Counted from the stretch's first letter, positions 37,922 to 46,900 are shown. The stretch is DNA of 64,000 nt from an uncultured Bacteroides sp. (GCF_963677945.1 NZ_OY782578.1:4059258-4123257), one strand, 5' to 3'. The notes: generated from the letters alone by a model not told the origin. Program-made: numbers and translations.

Positions 37922-38071
37922 TTAAGGCCTTTTATGGTATTGATTATTTTTTAAACATCCTTGATTTCTTAATCTTTCAGCATTTGCTTTTTCTGCATTT
38001 AATGCTTTTAGCCTAGCTCCCTTTCCTGCTGATATTTTTTCATTATATAAATCTTTATACTTTTTATTATC
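37922..38071 (-). pseudogene. C-terminal remnant of a larger protein, possibly a polymorphic toxin
   Basis: Minus-strand frame of 49 codons, from Asp just after an in-frame TAG (38072-38074) to TAA at 37922-37924. It is Lys/Arg/Asn-rich (contains GKGARLKALNAEKANAERLR and ends NNQYHKRP) with no plausible start, and the DNA upstream looks noncoding. It reads like the end of a secreted toxin whose N-terminal part was deleted. The next gene starts 3 bp later. Toxin identity is inferred from layout and composition, not from a recognised domain. Confidence 0.5.
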
Positions 38072-38352
38072 CTAATCTCGCAATACAGATATACAACTAT
38101 CAGTTTCTCAGCTATGTTTGACAAATTTAGCAAATTGAATAAAATTCATATCACAAATCCAATAAAATATAATTAAATATATCAGAACATTGAGTAATAT
38201 TAAATTTTATATCCTAAAAGCATAACATATACTCTGCTTAACGTGCAAATATGAGTCGTATAAAATTATTCCACTTGATTAAAAATCTGCGGCGAGCTTT
38301 TTAAAGAATATCTCGGGATATTTTATTTTTCAGTCGGGATCTTTATTTAATC

Positions 38353-38427
38353 TTGTACAAAACAAATCAATCTTCTGTACAAAAGAATGATTTGTTTTGT
38401 ACAAAAGAATGTATTCTTTTGTACAAG
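38353..38427. repeat. 22-bp-period array of GTAC palindromes
   Basis: GTAC starts at 38355, 38377, 38399 and 38421, exactly 22 bp apart, each within TTGTACAA or CTGTACAA. The flanks create two competing hairpins: TTGTACAAAACAAATCA (38353-38369) pairs perfectly with 38388-38404, and TTGTACAAAAGAAT (38397-38410) pairs perfectly with 38413-38426 across 2 nt. The two hairpins share bases and cannot both form. Confidence 0.8.
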
Positions 38428-38640
38428 AACACACAAACTAATTTAGTAGTTTTATAAAAAGAAGGCGAGAGTTTTGCATAACTCTAGAGTGATTTATCAT
38501 AAACAACAGCTTCAAGAAAAGGCAGTTTCTAACAAGAGAATAGTAAGATAATGTATTATGTATTAGATAATCAGTCCAAACGAGGTAAGCGCCTACGGGT
38601 ATAGGAATAATAAAAAAGAATCGCTGTTTTCAGTACAGAT

Positions 38641-38740
38641 TTTAGTAGCAGATGATTTGATTTAGTAGCAGATGACTTTTTATCTGCCACTACCTGAAAA
38701 ACTTTATAGCAAGTACTTTTAAGCATTTAGTGGCAGATAA
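38641..38740. repeat. Array of TAGTRGCAGAT motifs in both orientations
   Basis: TTTAGTAGCAGATGA occurs twice as a direct repeat (38641-38655, 38661-38675). TTATCTGCCACTA (38680-38692) is the exact inverse complement of TAGTGGCAGATAA (38728-38740). A degenerate copy TATAGCAAGTA sits between them at 38705-38715. Motif centres are 648, 668, 687, 710 and 733 (offsets from 38000), spaced 19-23 bp. Confidence 0.7.
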
Positions 38741-38926
38741 GCAGATAATTTTATATTTTTTTGTTTCATGTAGTAATTTTCATTTTATATTTAAACTTAA
38801 TTCCGCACTCTTAAACTAAACAACCAGTGAGTGGGTTATGTTATATAAGATGTATTTTCTAATAATAAAAAGGTAAATAGTATAAGACATTAACATAAGC
38901 TATCCCAGAAATTTAGAACAAAAAGC

Positions 38927-38962
38927 AAACAGAGGAGATAAGCAAACTTATCTCCTCTGTTT
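38927..38962 (-). terminator. Intrinsic terminator of the OPT-PqqD unit
   Basis: Perfect 16-bp stem (38927-38942 with 38947-38962; core CAGAGGAGATAAG) with loop CAAA, 27 bp after the PqqD-like gene's stop. Strong enough to act in both directions. Confidence 0.85.
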
Positions 38963-38988
38963 TATGAATGTAAAACTCCTCTGTTAAT

Positions 38989-39336
38989 TTAAAGAGCCGT
39001 TTTATATTTTATAAACCCATTAGTGTACAAATGAGAAATATACGTGGTAATACGGTATTCATAGTTTTCCTCATGTTCAAAATGTTCGGCAAGTTGCTCC
39101 GTAATCTCTCTTACCGTACGATTTCCATCGATTAAATTCCACACTGCAGAGCCATGTTCTTCGAGCTTTACATGAAGATTGGCCGATTTCCCACACGGAG
39201 CAAAGAATTTCTGCATGAACCTATTACGAAAACGGGGAAAGACAATCACAAAAAAATCTTCTTCCTTTTCCGTTGTAACATGTTCACTAATATACGGAAT
39301 TACATCAAACAGGTTTATTTTTTCTTTTTCCTTCAT
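38989..39336 (-). CDS. PqqD-like protein (RRE fold)
   Basis: A 115-residue cytosolic protein whose central and C-terminal part (about 50-115, with LEEHGSAVWNLIDGNRTVREI) matches the PqqD family, a winged-helix RiPP recognition element that binds precursor peptides for radical SAM enzymes. Here no radical SAM protein or precursor peptide is adjacent. It begins 3 bp after the stop of the OPT transporter gene and ends just before a strong terminator, so the two form a bicistronic unit. A peptide-handling role is possible, function unknown. Confidence 0.85.
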   Translation of the reverse strand: MKEKEKINLFDVIPYISEHVTTEKEEDFFVIVFPRFRNRFMQKFFAPCGKSANLHVKLEEHGSAVWNLIDGNRTVREITEQLAEHFEHEENYEYRITTYISHLYTNGFIKYKTAL

Positions 39337-39339
39337 ATA

Positions 39340-41364
39340 TTACTCTTTCATTGAATCGGCTTTCTTAATAGGAACACGAACAAAGAAGTAGCCTATTACC
39401 AACATAATAACCAAACCAACTACGTAGTTTGGACTGGCAAATGGAAGCATATCAGCGAAGAAGATGTTGAACATTGCAAAAATGGCAACTACCAACCCCA
39501 TCAATGCTTCGCCGGCAATCAATCCGGAAGCGAGAAGCACCCCGGTATTTTCCACGGTAGCCAGCTGACCAACGCTATATTTGCGACGTGCTACATATAG
39601 ATCGAGAACTCCTTTAATCAAGCCACCCACAAAAATAGCAAATACTGTGTTAAATGGAAGATACATTCCCACAAAAATTAGCATCGGACTTGTAATTCCC
39701 ATCAAAATAAATGCTACAGCCATAACCATTCCGGCAATAATAAGTACCCATGCCATCTGTCCGCCAATGATTCCTTGTGACAAGGCTGCCATTAAACCAG
39801 CTTGTGGAGCTGAAAGGTTCTTGCTTCCGAAACCACCTTCGTAACCTTGCTGAAGTCCCATGTTGATATCTCCCTGATTAAGGACAATCAATACACCGAA
39901 CATTACAAAACCTGCGACAACAACACCGATAAGGTCGCCTACCTGCATTTTCCATGGTGTACCACCAAGGATGTGTCCAGCCTTTAAGTCCTGGAACATT
40001 TCTCCACCTACGGCTGCTGCCACACAAACAATGGCTGCAATTCCTAATACAGCTGCAACACCACCATTGTGAGAATCGACACCACAAGCAACAAGAATCA
40101 GTGCTGTAACAACTAAAGCGGTAAGAGTCAATCCACTGATAGGGTTATTACTTGAACCGATGATACCAACCAGGTAACCAGAAACAGCTGCAAAGAAGAA
40201 CGCAAGCACAATCATAATGGTTGAAGCAACAATGGCTACAAGAATACTTGTATTGAAGATGAAATATGTGATTACGAATGTAGCGATGGCAGCAAAACAG
40301 ATACCTAAAAGAATCCATGATGACTTAAGGTCTTTTTCAGTACGTTCCACATCGGCAGCACTTCCTTGAGTTGCACGTTTCAAGTCCTTTACAGAACGTT
40401 TCAATCCTGTTCCAAGACTTCCACGCATTCTGTACAAAGTAAAACATGCTGCAACCAGCATACCGCCGATAGCAATAATACGAACAACTTCTTTCCAAAC
40501 TACATTTGCCGCATTCATCCATGCATCAGGAGAATCAACTGCAATTCCTGCGTTTTGTGGTAAAGATCCTACAAAAGAAGAACCAAGAACAGTAAGCAAC
40601 ATTGGAACCATTAACCCCCATGCCATTACTGAACCACTAAAGTTGAGTGCTGAAAGGCGTGGACCGATAATGTAACCTACACCTAAATATGCCGGACTGA
40701 TAGATGGTCCGCCAGCAAGGAAACCTCCATCGAGTGTTTTACCTCCGGCAAACTTAGCGATAGATGATTTAAAGAACGTAGTCCATTCTGTTGCAAACAG
40801 TCGAAGATCGCCAGCTATTTTAACAACAGCACCAACAATCATTGCAGAGAATAAATATTTGGAACCACCGGAACCACTACGGCCACTTTTATGAATTTCG
40901 GCTGCTGCCACACTTTCAGGGAAAGGAAGTTCTTTATCTTCCACCATTACCCTGCGAAGTAAAGCTACGAAAAGAACACCAAGGATACCACCAGTGATAA
41001 GAATCAATGAAGCAATAAAGTAACTGCCTATTGAACTGAACTGTTCGCCACTCCAAACACCGGAAATATAAAATGCCGGTAAGGTAAAGATTGCACCTGC
41101 TGCAACCGACTCGCCAATGGAACCAACGGTACGGGTTATGTTTTCTTCCAGGATTGTTCCTTTAAAGAAACGCAAAATTGCCATACCAATTACTGCTGCC
41201 GGGTAAGTAGCAGCAATTGTCATACCGGCTTTAAGGCCAAGATAAGCATTCGCTGCTCCCAAAATAACGGCCAGTACCAAACCGATGAGCACTGCTCTAC
41301 CGGTAAATTCTCTCATGCTTGCATTCGCCGAAACGAAAGGCACGAACTTTTTTTCATCCGCCAT
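39340..41364 (-). CDS. OPT-superfamily oligopeptide transporter
   Basis: A 674-residue integral membrane protein with about 16 predicted membrane segments, of the OPT family that moves oligopeptides or metal-chelating peptides. Visible family features are NAYLGLKAGMTIAATYPAAVIGMA near the N-terminus, the VEDKELPFPESVAAAEIHKSG cytoplasmic segment and the GGTPWKMQVGDLIG stretch. Transported substrate not determinable. First gene of a two-gene unit with the PqqD-like gene; -7 box at 41425-41432. Confidence 0.93.
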   Translation of the reverse strand: MADEKKFVPFVSANASMREFTGRAVLIGLVLAVILGAANAYLGLKAGMTIAATYPAAVIGMAILRFFKGTILEENITRTVGSIGESVAAGAIFTLPAFYISGVWSGEQFSSIGSYFIASLILITGGILGVLFVALLRRVMVEDKELPFPESVAAAEIHKSGRSGSGGSKYLFSAMIVGAVVKIAGDLRLFATEWTTFFKSSIAKFAGGKTLDGGFLAGGPSISPAYLGVGYIIGPRLSALNFSGSVMAWGLMVPMLLTVLGSSFVGSLPQNAGIAVDSPDAWMNAANVVWKEVVRIIAIGGMLVAACFTLYRMRGSLGTGLKRSVKDLKRATQGSAADVERTEKDLKSSWILLGICFAAIATFVITYFIFNTSILVAIVASTIMIVLAFFFAAVSGYLVGIIGSSNNPISGLTLTALVVTALILVACGVDSHNGGVAAVLGIAAIVCVAAAVGGEMFQDLKAGHILGGTPWKMQVGDLIGVVVAGFVMFGVLIVLNQGDINMGLQQGYEGGFGSKNLSAPQAGLMAALSQGIIGGQMAWVLIIAGMVMAVAFILMGITSPMLIFVGMYLPFNTVFAIFVGGLIKGVLDLYVARRKYSVGQLATVENTGVLLASGLIAGEALMGLVVAIFAMFNIFFADMLPFASPNYVVGLVIMLVIGYFFVRVPIKKADSMKE

Positions 41365-41424
41365 ATTCTGCTTTTGTGATTAAATTGTATAATAAATTAA
41401 ACTTATTTTTCTGTCCATAATTCA

Positions 41425-41432
41425 CAAAGATA
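41425..41432 (-). promoter_or_regulatory. -7 box for the OPT-PqqD unit
   Basis: Minus strand TATCTTTG, TAnnTTTG match, 60 bp upstream of the transporter start. Confidence 0.55.
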
Positions 41433-41507
41433 CAACTTATACCTTTTTTAGCAATTAATACTTTCGTTTTTTATTTAATTAATATACAGTAGTGATCAAC
41501 AAAAAAA

Positions 41508-41537
41508 AATCCTGCCCGAATAGTTTCGGACAGGACT
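41508..41537 (-). terminator. Intrinsic terminator of the aldolase gene
   Basis: On the minus strand AGTCCTGTCCGAA pairs with TTCGGGCAGGATT (two G-U pairs, 4-nt loop), directly followed by a run of nine T. It is 27 bp after the aldolase stop. Confidence 0.9.
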
Positions 41538-41564
41538 CTGTCAATGCTATAATCTGTTAATTGA

Positions 41565-42566
41565 TTACTTAGCTAATTTACCAGCTGAACCAAGAACATT
41601 TTCTAGTTTCAGTTTATAAAGTGCTTTCAAAGTATCACGAGCAGGACCAAGATATTTACGTGGATCGAATTCTCCTGGTTGTTCTACGAATACTTTACGT
41701 ACTGCAGCTGTCATTGCCAAACGACCATCAGAGTCGATGTTGATCTTACATACAGCAGAAGAAGCAGCTTTACGAAGTTGTTCCTCTGGAATACCGATAG
41801 AGTCAACTAGCTTACCTCCGTATTGGTTGATTTGAGCAACCAATTCCTGAGGAACTGAAGATGAACCGTGAAGAACGATTGGGAATCCAGGGATTTCTTT
41901 TTCAATTTCTTCAAGGATATCGAAACGCAATGGAGGTGGGATCAAGATACCATTAGCATCACGAGTACATTGAGCTGGAGTAAATTTGTTTGCTCCGTGA
42001 GAAGTACCGATTGAAATAGCTAATGAATCAACACCTGTGCGAGATACGAAATCTACAACTTCAGATGGTTGAGTATATGTGTGGTGTTCTGCAACAACAT
42101 CATCTTCTACACCAGCCAATACACCAAGTTCACCTTCAACTGTTACATCGAATTGGTGAGCGTATTCAACTACTTTCTTAGTTAATGCAATATTTTCTTC
42201 GTATGAGAAATGAGAACCGTCAATCATTACTGAAGAGAATCCCATATCGATACAAGATTTGCAAAGTTCGAAAGAATCACCATGGTCTAAGTGAAGAACA
42301 ATTTCAGGATTAGCACAACCTAATTCCTTAGCATATTCTACAGCTCCCTGAGCCATGTAACGAAGTAAAGTCTGATTTGCATATTTACGAGCGCCACTTG
42401 AAACCTGAAGGATAACAGGAGATTTTGTTTCTACTGCAGCCTGAATAATAGCTTGCATTTGCTCCATGTTATTGAAGTTAAACGCTGCAATGGCATACTT
42501 TCCAGCGATAGCTCTCTTAAACATATCTTTTGTGTTTACGAGGCCTAAATCTTTGTAATTAACCAT
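41565..42566 (-). CDS. fbaA: Class II fructose-1,6-bisphosphate aldolase
   Basis: A 333-residue zinc aldolase of glycolysis and gluconeogenesis, cleaving fructose-1,6-bisphosphate to DHAP and glyceraldehyde-3-phosphate. LHLDHGDS (91-98) holds the catalytic Asp94 and zinc ligand His95; VEGELGVLAGVEDDV and VLHGSSSVPQ supply further metal and phosphate contacts. Standard length for the long class IIB type. Monocistronic with its own -7 box and terminator. Confidence 0.96.
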   Translation of the reverse strand: MVNYKDLGLVNTKDMFKRAIAGKYAIAAFNFNNMEQMQAIIQAAVETKSPVILQVSSGARKYANQTLLRYMAQGAVEYAKELGCANPEIVLHLDHGDSFELCKSCIDMGFSSVMIDGSHFSYEENIALTKKVVEYAHQFDVTVEGELGVLAGVEDDVVAEHHTYTQPSEVVDFVSRTGVDSLAISIGTSHGANKFTPAQCTRDANGILIPPPLRFDILEEIEKEIPGFPIVLHGSSSVPQELVAQINQYGGKLVDSIGIPEEQLRKAASSAVCKINIDSDGRLAMTAAVRKVFVEQPGEFDPRKYLGPARDTLKALYKLKLENVLGSAGKLAK

Positions 42567-42606
42567 GTTTTTTTAATATTTATTGTTAGTGAATTAAAAT
42601 TCTTCG

Positions 42607-42614
42607 CAAAATTA
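42607..42614 (-). promoter_or_regulatory. -7 box for the aldolase gene
   Basis: Minus strand TAATTTTG, TAnnTTTG match, 40 bp upstream of the start. Confidence 0.5.
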
Positions 42615-42811
42615 AAAAGAATAGTTTGAATAAAAATGTTCTGCGAAAGATTTTATCTTATAAAACGTTATATTTCATTACTAATGACACTTTTTCCCCA
42701 TGAATAAATATCATATTGTAATCTCTATATGGCAATAAAAACAAAAAGGGCAAATTTTAGTTCAACGGAATCTGTTCCTTTAATATTTATTGAGCAATCA
42801 AAACTCCTTTT

Positions 42812-43843
42812 TTATTTAACCTCTTTAAGAAAGTAAACAATAGTTGGTAAGTGATCGCTATAGCCATTCAGCCATAAACTGCCTCCAAAAGTTCTTTTAG
42901 GCGAGCCTTTATAATTGCCTTCTTGCTGTATCATGAAATCACGATAGAAAATTTCATTTTTGCAGAACTTCAATGTGCTTCTGTCATCACCTAACAAGTT
43001 GGATGATACTACAATCTGATCGAAAAGATTCCATTTTCCCCGGTAAGTTAGTGTTCCCATTCCTTTTACCTGCAAAGTATTCCACCATGGATTATACAGT
43101 CCACCTACTTCCACGTCGGCTATTTCTCTCCGTGCACCTAAAGCTTTGCTCATACTTTCATCCATTGGGTCGTCATTCATATCTCCCATAATAACAATCT
43201 TTAAAGCAGGATTTTCGCGAAGCAAAGAGTCTTTAATAGCATAAACTTGTTTGCCAGCCAATATACGGGCAGGTGAATCGGCTCCCCTGGATGGCCAGTG
43301 ATTAACAATAACAGTAACATTTTCGTCGGCCATTACTCCGTTTACAACCAGGAATCCACGTGTTTTATGAACTGTATCATCAGGATTTACATAAGGAAGA
43401 AGCTTGCTTGTTTTAACTTTAAATAAAGCAGGATTGTACAAAAGTGCACAATCAATGCCACGTTGATCTGGTCCTTCATAATGAACAATCTGATAATCGT
43501 TAGAAGCAAGTGCCGGTTGTTTAATCAAATCTTCAAGCACATGTCTGTTTTCTACCTCAGCCAAACCGATAAAGGCCGGACCTTCGGGCTGTTTATCACG
43601 TGCCAGCATGCCAAGCACTTCGGACATATTCTTTAGTTTGGATACATATTTGGTTGAATCCCAATTGTTTTTTCCTTCGGGAAGATATTCATAATCATCT
43701 TTACCCTGATCATGGGTGTAATCAAATAAGTTTTCCATGTTATAAAAAGCTACGCTATAAAGCGCATACTTCTTTTTTTCCTGTGCATTAACTGATAAGG
43801 AAAACAGAAGAAGTAAATTCAATGCTATCAGCAGTTTCTTCAT
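42812..43843 (-). CDS. Secreted endonuclease/exonuclease/phosphatase family protein
   Basis: A 343-residue protein with signal peptide ending SVNAQ (21) and an EEP-superfamily fold. Family landmarks: FYNMENLFDY (N-terminal Asn/Glu metal site), GLAEVENR, NHWPSRGADSPARI, MGDMNDDPMDESM and the C-terminal SDHLPTIVYFL. It is probably a periplasmic or extracellular phosphodiesterase, nuclease or phosphatase; Bacteroides species often carry these. No operon partner, although another secreted nuclease lies 300 bp upstream on the same strand. Confidence 0.9.
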   Translation of the reverse strand: MKKLLIALNLLLLFSLSVNAQEKKKYALYSVAFYNMENLFDYTHDQGKDDYEYLPEGKNNWDSTKYVSKLKNMSEVLGMLARDKQPEGPAFIGLAEVENRHVLEDLIKQPALASNDYQIVHYEGPDQRGIDCALLYNPALFKVKTSKLLPYVNPDDTVHKTRGFLVVNGVMADENVTVIVNHWPSRGADSPARILAGKQVYAIKDSLLRENPALKIVIMGDMNDDPMDESMSKALGARREIADVEVGGLYNPWWNTLQVKGMGTLTYRGKWNLFDQIVVSSNLLGDDRSTLKFCKNEIFYRDFMIQQEGNYKGSPKRTFGGSLWLNGYSDHLPTIVYFLKEVK

Positions 43844-44040
43844 TTTAAAATCTATTTTTATTATATTTATATATCACTAAATTTATTAAAGATAGGCAAT
43901 ATGCCATTCACAGACAAAAGTCTTAAAAAAAAACGAAAGAAGGACATATTAATAGAACATTTATACCTAAAAAAACTATAATGCATTTCAGAACAACAAT
44001 ATTTTATTATTAGAAAAAGAGAAATGCATAAAGATAAAAT

Positions 44041-44076
44041 AAGGTTAGAGGGAACAAACAAGTACTCTCTAACCTT
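44041..44076 (-). terminator. Terminator of the endonuclease I gene
   Basis: 10-bp stem AAGGTTAGAG/CTCTAACCTT (44041-44050, 44067-44076); minus strand runs into TATTTTATCTTT. Located about 70 bp after the gene's stop. Confidence 0.65.
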
Positions 44077-44144
44077 ATACAGTTGCTTATATATTTTTTT
44101 CCTTATCGTTCTATAAACTAAAAGGAAGTATATCTGCCCTCTTA

Positions 44145-46535
44145 TTACTTAATAATAATCTTCTTCACTACCCCATCTCCATTAAGTATATATATACCTT
44201 GAGGAAGTGTGACAGAAGTTACACCCGGATTCAGTTTATGCTTATATACTATTTGCCCGGAGATATTATAGATACTGATATTCTGAATCTTATCATTCTG
44301 AATAACAAGTTGGTTACTTTGTACATAGAAACGGAATGAATCAATTTCATTCTTGGAAATAGCGGTTGAAGTATAATCTGTCATAGAGATATCATCAACA
44401 TTGACACGAGAAGAACCACTTGAAGCTGTTAAATTTGCAACTTTGATTCGTATCGGACCAGATATATTTATTGAATACTTATACTCCTTTAATGAGTTTG
44501 ATACAGCTACATTTTCAGCTACTGCATTCCATGTTGTTCCTGCATCAGAAGAGTAGTAAATCCCAATTGTAGTAGCAGCATCTGTACCAAAAGTTCCTGC
44601 AAACAAAGAAAGTGCGCCTGCACCATTCTGTTTATCAGTGTTCATATATATAGAACCAGTAGGTTTTAAACGAGCTGATTTTGCACCATTCTTCAAATCT
44701 TTCAGTTCGCCCGCCATAAACAATGAATTTGCAAAAGTCCAGTTACCAGTTGTACAATTAGCAGTACCAGTTGTATATGATCCTTTTGTTCCTGTTTCAA
44801 AATCCTCTAAAAATGTTTTAGCCAATTCAGCAGATCCGGTTACTGAAATTTCCTGATCGTCTGAAATTTCAGTACAGGAAAGAGAAAGAGTTGACTGATA
44901 ACTACCTGCAGCAGAAGAAGCCATACGAACAAAGAACGTTCCTCCGGCAGAAGCAAGAGTGATAGTATTTGACCAAGTCTGTTGATCTGATGACAATTCA
45001 AAAGGTGTACCAACTTTAACAGAAATATTACCATTGATATATTCTGTTGAAACAGTTACGCTTTTTACAGATGATGCAGCATTTGGTAATGTTACAAAAT
45101 CAAGGCTTCCACCCTGCAAAGTAGCTGTTACGACAGGTACAGCAACTAATGTTTTTGCACCTATAAGATTTGAAGAGAGCCCACCACCGGTAAGCTTATA
45201 ATAATACTGTGTATCCGGTGTGAGATTTGTAACAGTTTGAGTTTCTAAAGAAGCATCAACGCTTACCGGATAACCTGTAACCAATGTTGTTTTATCCGAT
45301 TGATAAAGACTAAAATCGTATTTAGTTGTTGCATCGCTTACATTCTTCCATGAAGCTACGAATGATTTTGAAGTTATATTTGAAGCCGCGAGTACAGGTA
45401 TGCCATCAACGGCTTCAGCTTTAAGATTTACAGAAACTGTTACTCCGCCTCCTGATAAGGAAAGTGTACCTGTTGCAGTTGCAGCTGAAGCAGAAGTATA
45501 CTGAACAGTCACTTTTGCACCTGCGCCCACCTGATCTTTCGTTAAAGAAGATGCATTTACAGTAAATCCGGTTCCGGAAATGCTTACAGCTAAATCGCCA
45601 GTCAGATTTTTTCCGCTTACAGAGACTTCTTTCTCTAGTATTTTACTAACTGAAGTAACCCCCAAATCCAAAGTTGAATTATTTGTTGGTGAATATAAGG
45701 CAGGATCAGCGCTCTCACTCCATGGGGTTTCCGTCTTAGCTCCCCAAATATATTCGGCCAATTCCGGATAATCTATAAATGGATTACGGTTTCCCTGTAT
45801 TTTAGAAACAGCATTGTTTCTGTTTATTTCCTTTTCACTTACCGGATCTTCCTGACTCCATTTCAGAAGAAGCTGATAAGCCCATTGCTGAAAGGTTGGA
45901 TAAGTATTTTTTTCGAGTTCGTTAAGAGCTGATGTAGTAGTCCAGTCGTTTGAATAATCTTCATAACATGTTACCATATACATATACCCACGTGCAAAAT
46001 CGCCTTTATACTCATCAGAAGGTTCCCAGGCATCAATTAAACCTCCGGGGCGACTACTTGATTTTCCGACTTTTATCACTCCATTTGAATATGTAACAGT
46101 ACCGTCAACAACAGCCATTGGATAATTGCTCTTTGCCGAATTAGCTGCAATATCTGATGGATTCAGATTATAAAGATCTTTATAAGCCTGACGTTCATCA
46201 CCTCCCCACCAGCTTTTGGGGAATGAATGTTCAATATTCATTCCTGATGCTGCATAATTACCGTTTACCGGAACCTTATTGTTTGAGTACATATCCCAAA
46301 CCGTTCCATCCGGACGAACATCTGTCTTTGCAAATCCCGACCATGTTTTACCATCTCCACTACCATAATTGAGCACAGTTGCATTCATAATAATGGTATG
46401 CAAAGCCGTTTTCAATTCTGCTTTTTTCTTCCCTACTGCGGATGTGTAATAGCCACTCGGGATCTGTGCCATTAATTGTCCGCCTATGCAGACAATTAAT
46501 AATTGCATTAACAAATGCAGGAAAAATTTTCTCAT
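44145..46535 (-). CDS. Secreted endonuclease I (NucM/EndA) with C-terminal sorting-type domain
   Basis: A 796-residue protein. Signal peptide ending LMAQ (24), then an endonuclease I domain (about 30-270) with NIEHSFPKSWWGG holding catalytic His103 and NLNPSD further on. Next come beta-rich modules: a repeat like region (about 285-375), a fibronectin-III-type domain (about 380-465), further Ig-like domain and a jelly-roll-like domain (about 570-710). The last about 75 residues (FRFYVQSNQLVIQND...IYNISGQIVYKH...LPQGIYIL...KIIIK) look like a type IX secretion or DUF6383-type C-terminal domain. Probably a surface or extracellular DNase for nutrient nucleotides. Confidence 0.87.
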   Translation of the reverse strand: MRKFFLHLLMQLLIVCIGGQLMAQIPSGYYTSAVGKKKAELKTALHTIIMNATVLNYGSGDGKTWSGFAKTDVRPDGTVWDMYSNNKVPVNGNYAASGMNIEHSFPKSWWGGDERQAYKDLYNLNPSDIAANSAKSNYPMAVVDGTVTYSNGVIKVGKSSSRPGGLIDAWEPSDEYKGDFARGYMYMVTCYEDYSNDWTTTSALNELEKNTYPTFQQWAYQLLLKWSQEDPVSEKEINRNNAVSKIQGNRNPFIDYPELAEYIWGAKTETPWSESADPALYSPTNNSTLDLGVTSVSKILEKEVSVSGKNLTGDLAVSISGTGFTVNASSLTKDQVGAGAKVTVQYTSASAATATGTLSLSGGGVTVSVNLKAEAVDGIPVLAASNITSKSFVASWKNVSDATTKYDFSLYQSDKTTLVTGYPVSVDASLETQTVTNLTPDTQYYYKLTGGGLSSNLIGAKTLVAVPVVTATLQGGSLDFVTLPNAASSVKSVTVSTEYINGNISVKVGTPFELSSDQQTWSNTITLASAGGTFFVRMASSAAGSYQSTLSLSCTEISDDQEISVTGSAELAKTFLEDFETGTKGSYTTGTANCTTGNWTFANSLFMAGELKDLKNGAKSARLKPTGSIYMNTDKQNGAGALSLFAGTFGTDAATTIGIYYSSDAGTTWNAVAENVAVSNSLKEYKYSINISGPIRIKVANLTASSGSSRVNVDDISMTDYTSTAISKNEIDSFRFYVQSNQLVIQNDKIQNISIYNISGQIVYKHKLNPGVTSVTLPQGIYILNGDGVVKKIIIK

Positions 46536-46634
46536 TCTATCGTTTTTTTATTGACCAATTTAAATACACTTCAATATTATCCTTTCATAGTATATAAAAA
46601 AGTAGTTCATAGACATTTAGCCCATTAAGGAGTA

Positions 46635-46642
46635 CAAAGTTA
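46635..46642 (-). promoter_or_regulatory. -7 box for the endonuclease I gene
   Basis: Minus strand TAACTTTG, TAnnTTTG match, about 100 bp upstream of the start. Confidence 0.45.
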
Positions 46643-46795
46643 ATAATTATACAATAAATAATCTGCCATAAGGGTTAATTTTATTTGTCAGTTATATTAC
46701 AATCTGATTATCGGTTCGTTTTTTCATTTAAAAAATTAACAATTAACACAAAACAAACATTATTTTATTATCATACGAAAAAGTTCCTCAAATAA

Positions 46796-46826
46796 TTTTC
46801 CAATTTAAAGAAAAGCATTATCTTTG
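46796..46826 (+). promoter_or_regulatory. Promoter of rpmE2
   Basis: TATCTTTG (46819-46826) matches TAnnTTTG; TTTTC about 19 bp upstream (46796-46800) may serve as -33. Leader of about 70 nt before the ATG, long enough for regulation. Confidence 0.6.
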
Positions 46827-46900
46827 CGCTCTGAAATAGACCATTACACTATTCTTACCAAATAGTACAAAGTAATAATAATTAAAAAACAAATACTGAA

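Larger units (their letters stand above)
38075..38988. other. Long noncoding region with repeat arrays
   Basis: About 910 bp with no credible gene on either strand. It contains a TCGGGAT direct repeat (38313 and 38334), the GTAC array (38353-38427), the TAGTRGCAGAT array (38641-38740) and the terminator at 38927-38962. Confidence 0.7.
46536..46900. other. Divergent intergenic region, endonuclease I and rpmE2
   Basis: About 365 bp, AT-rich, holding the -7 box of each divergent gene (46635-46642 minus; 46819-46826 plus). No other feature seen. Confidence 0.6.

Noticed and set aside
43901-43981. 26-codon basic ORF (MPFTDKSLKKKRKK start)
   Set aside because: Very short, in AT-rich intergenic DNA, with no promoter box, no terminator and no family resemblance.
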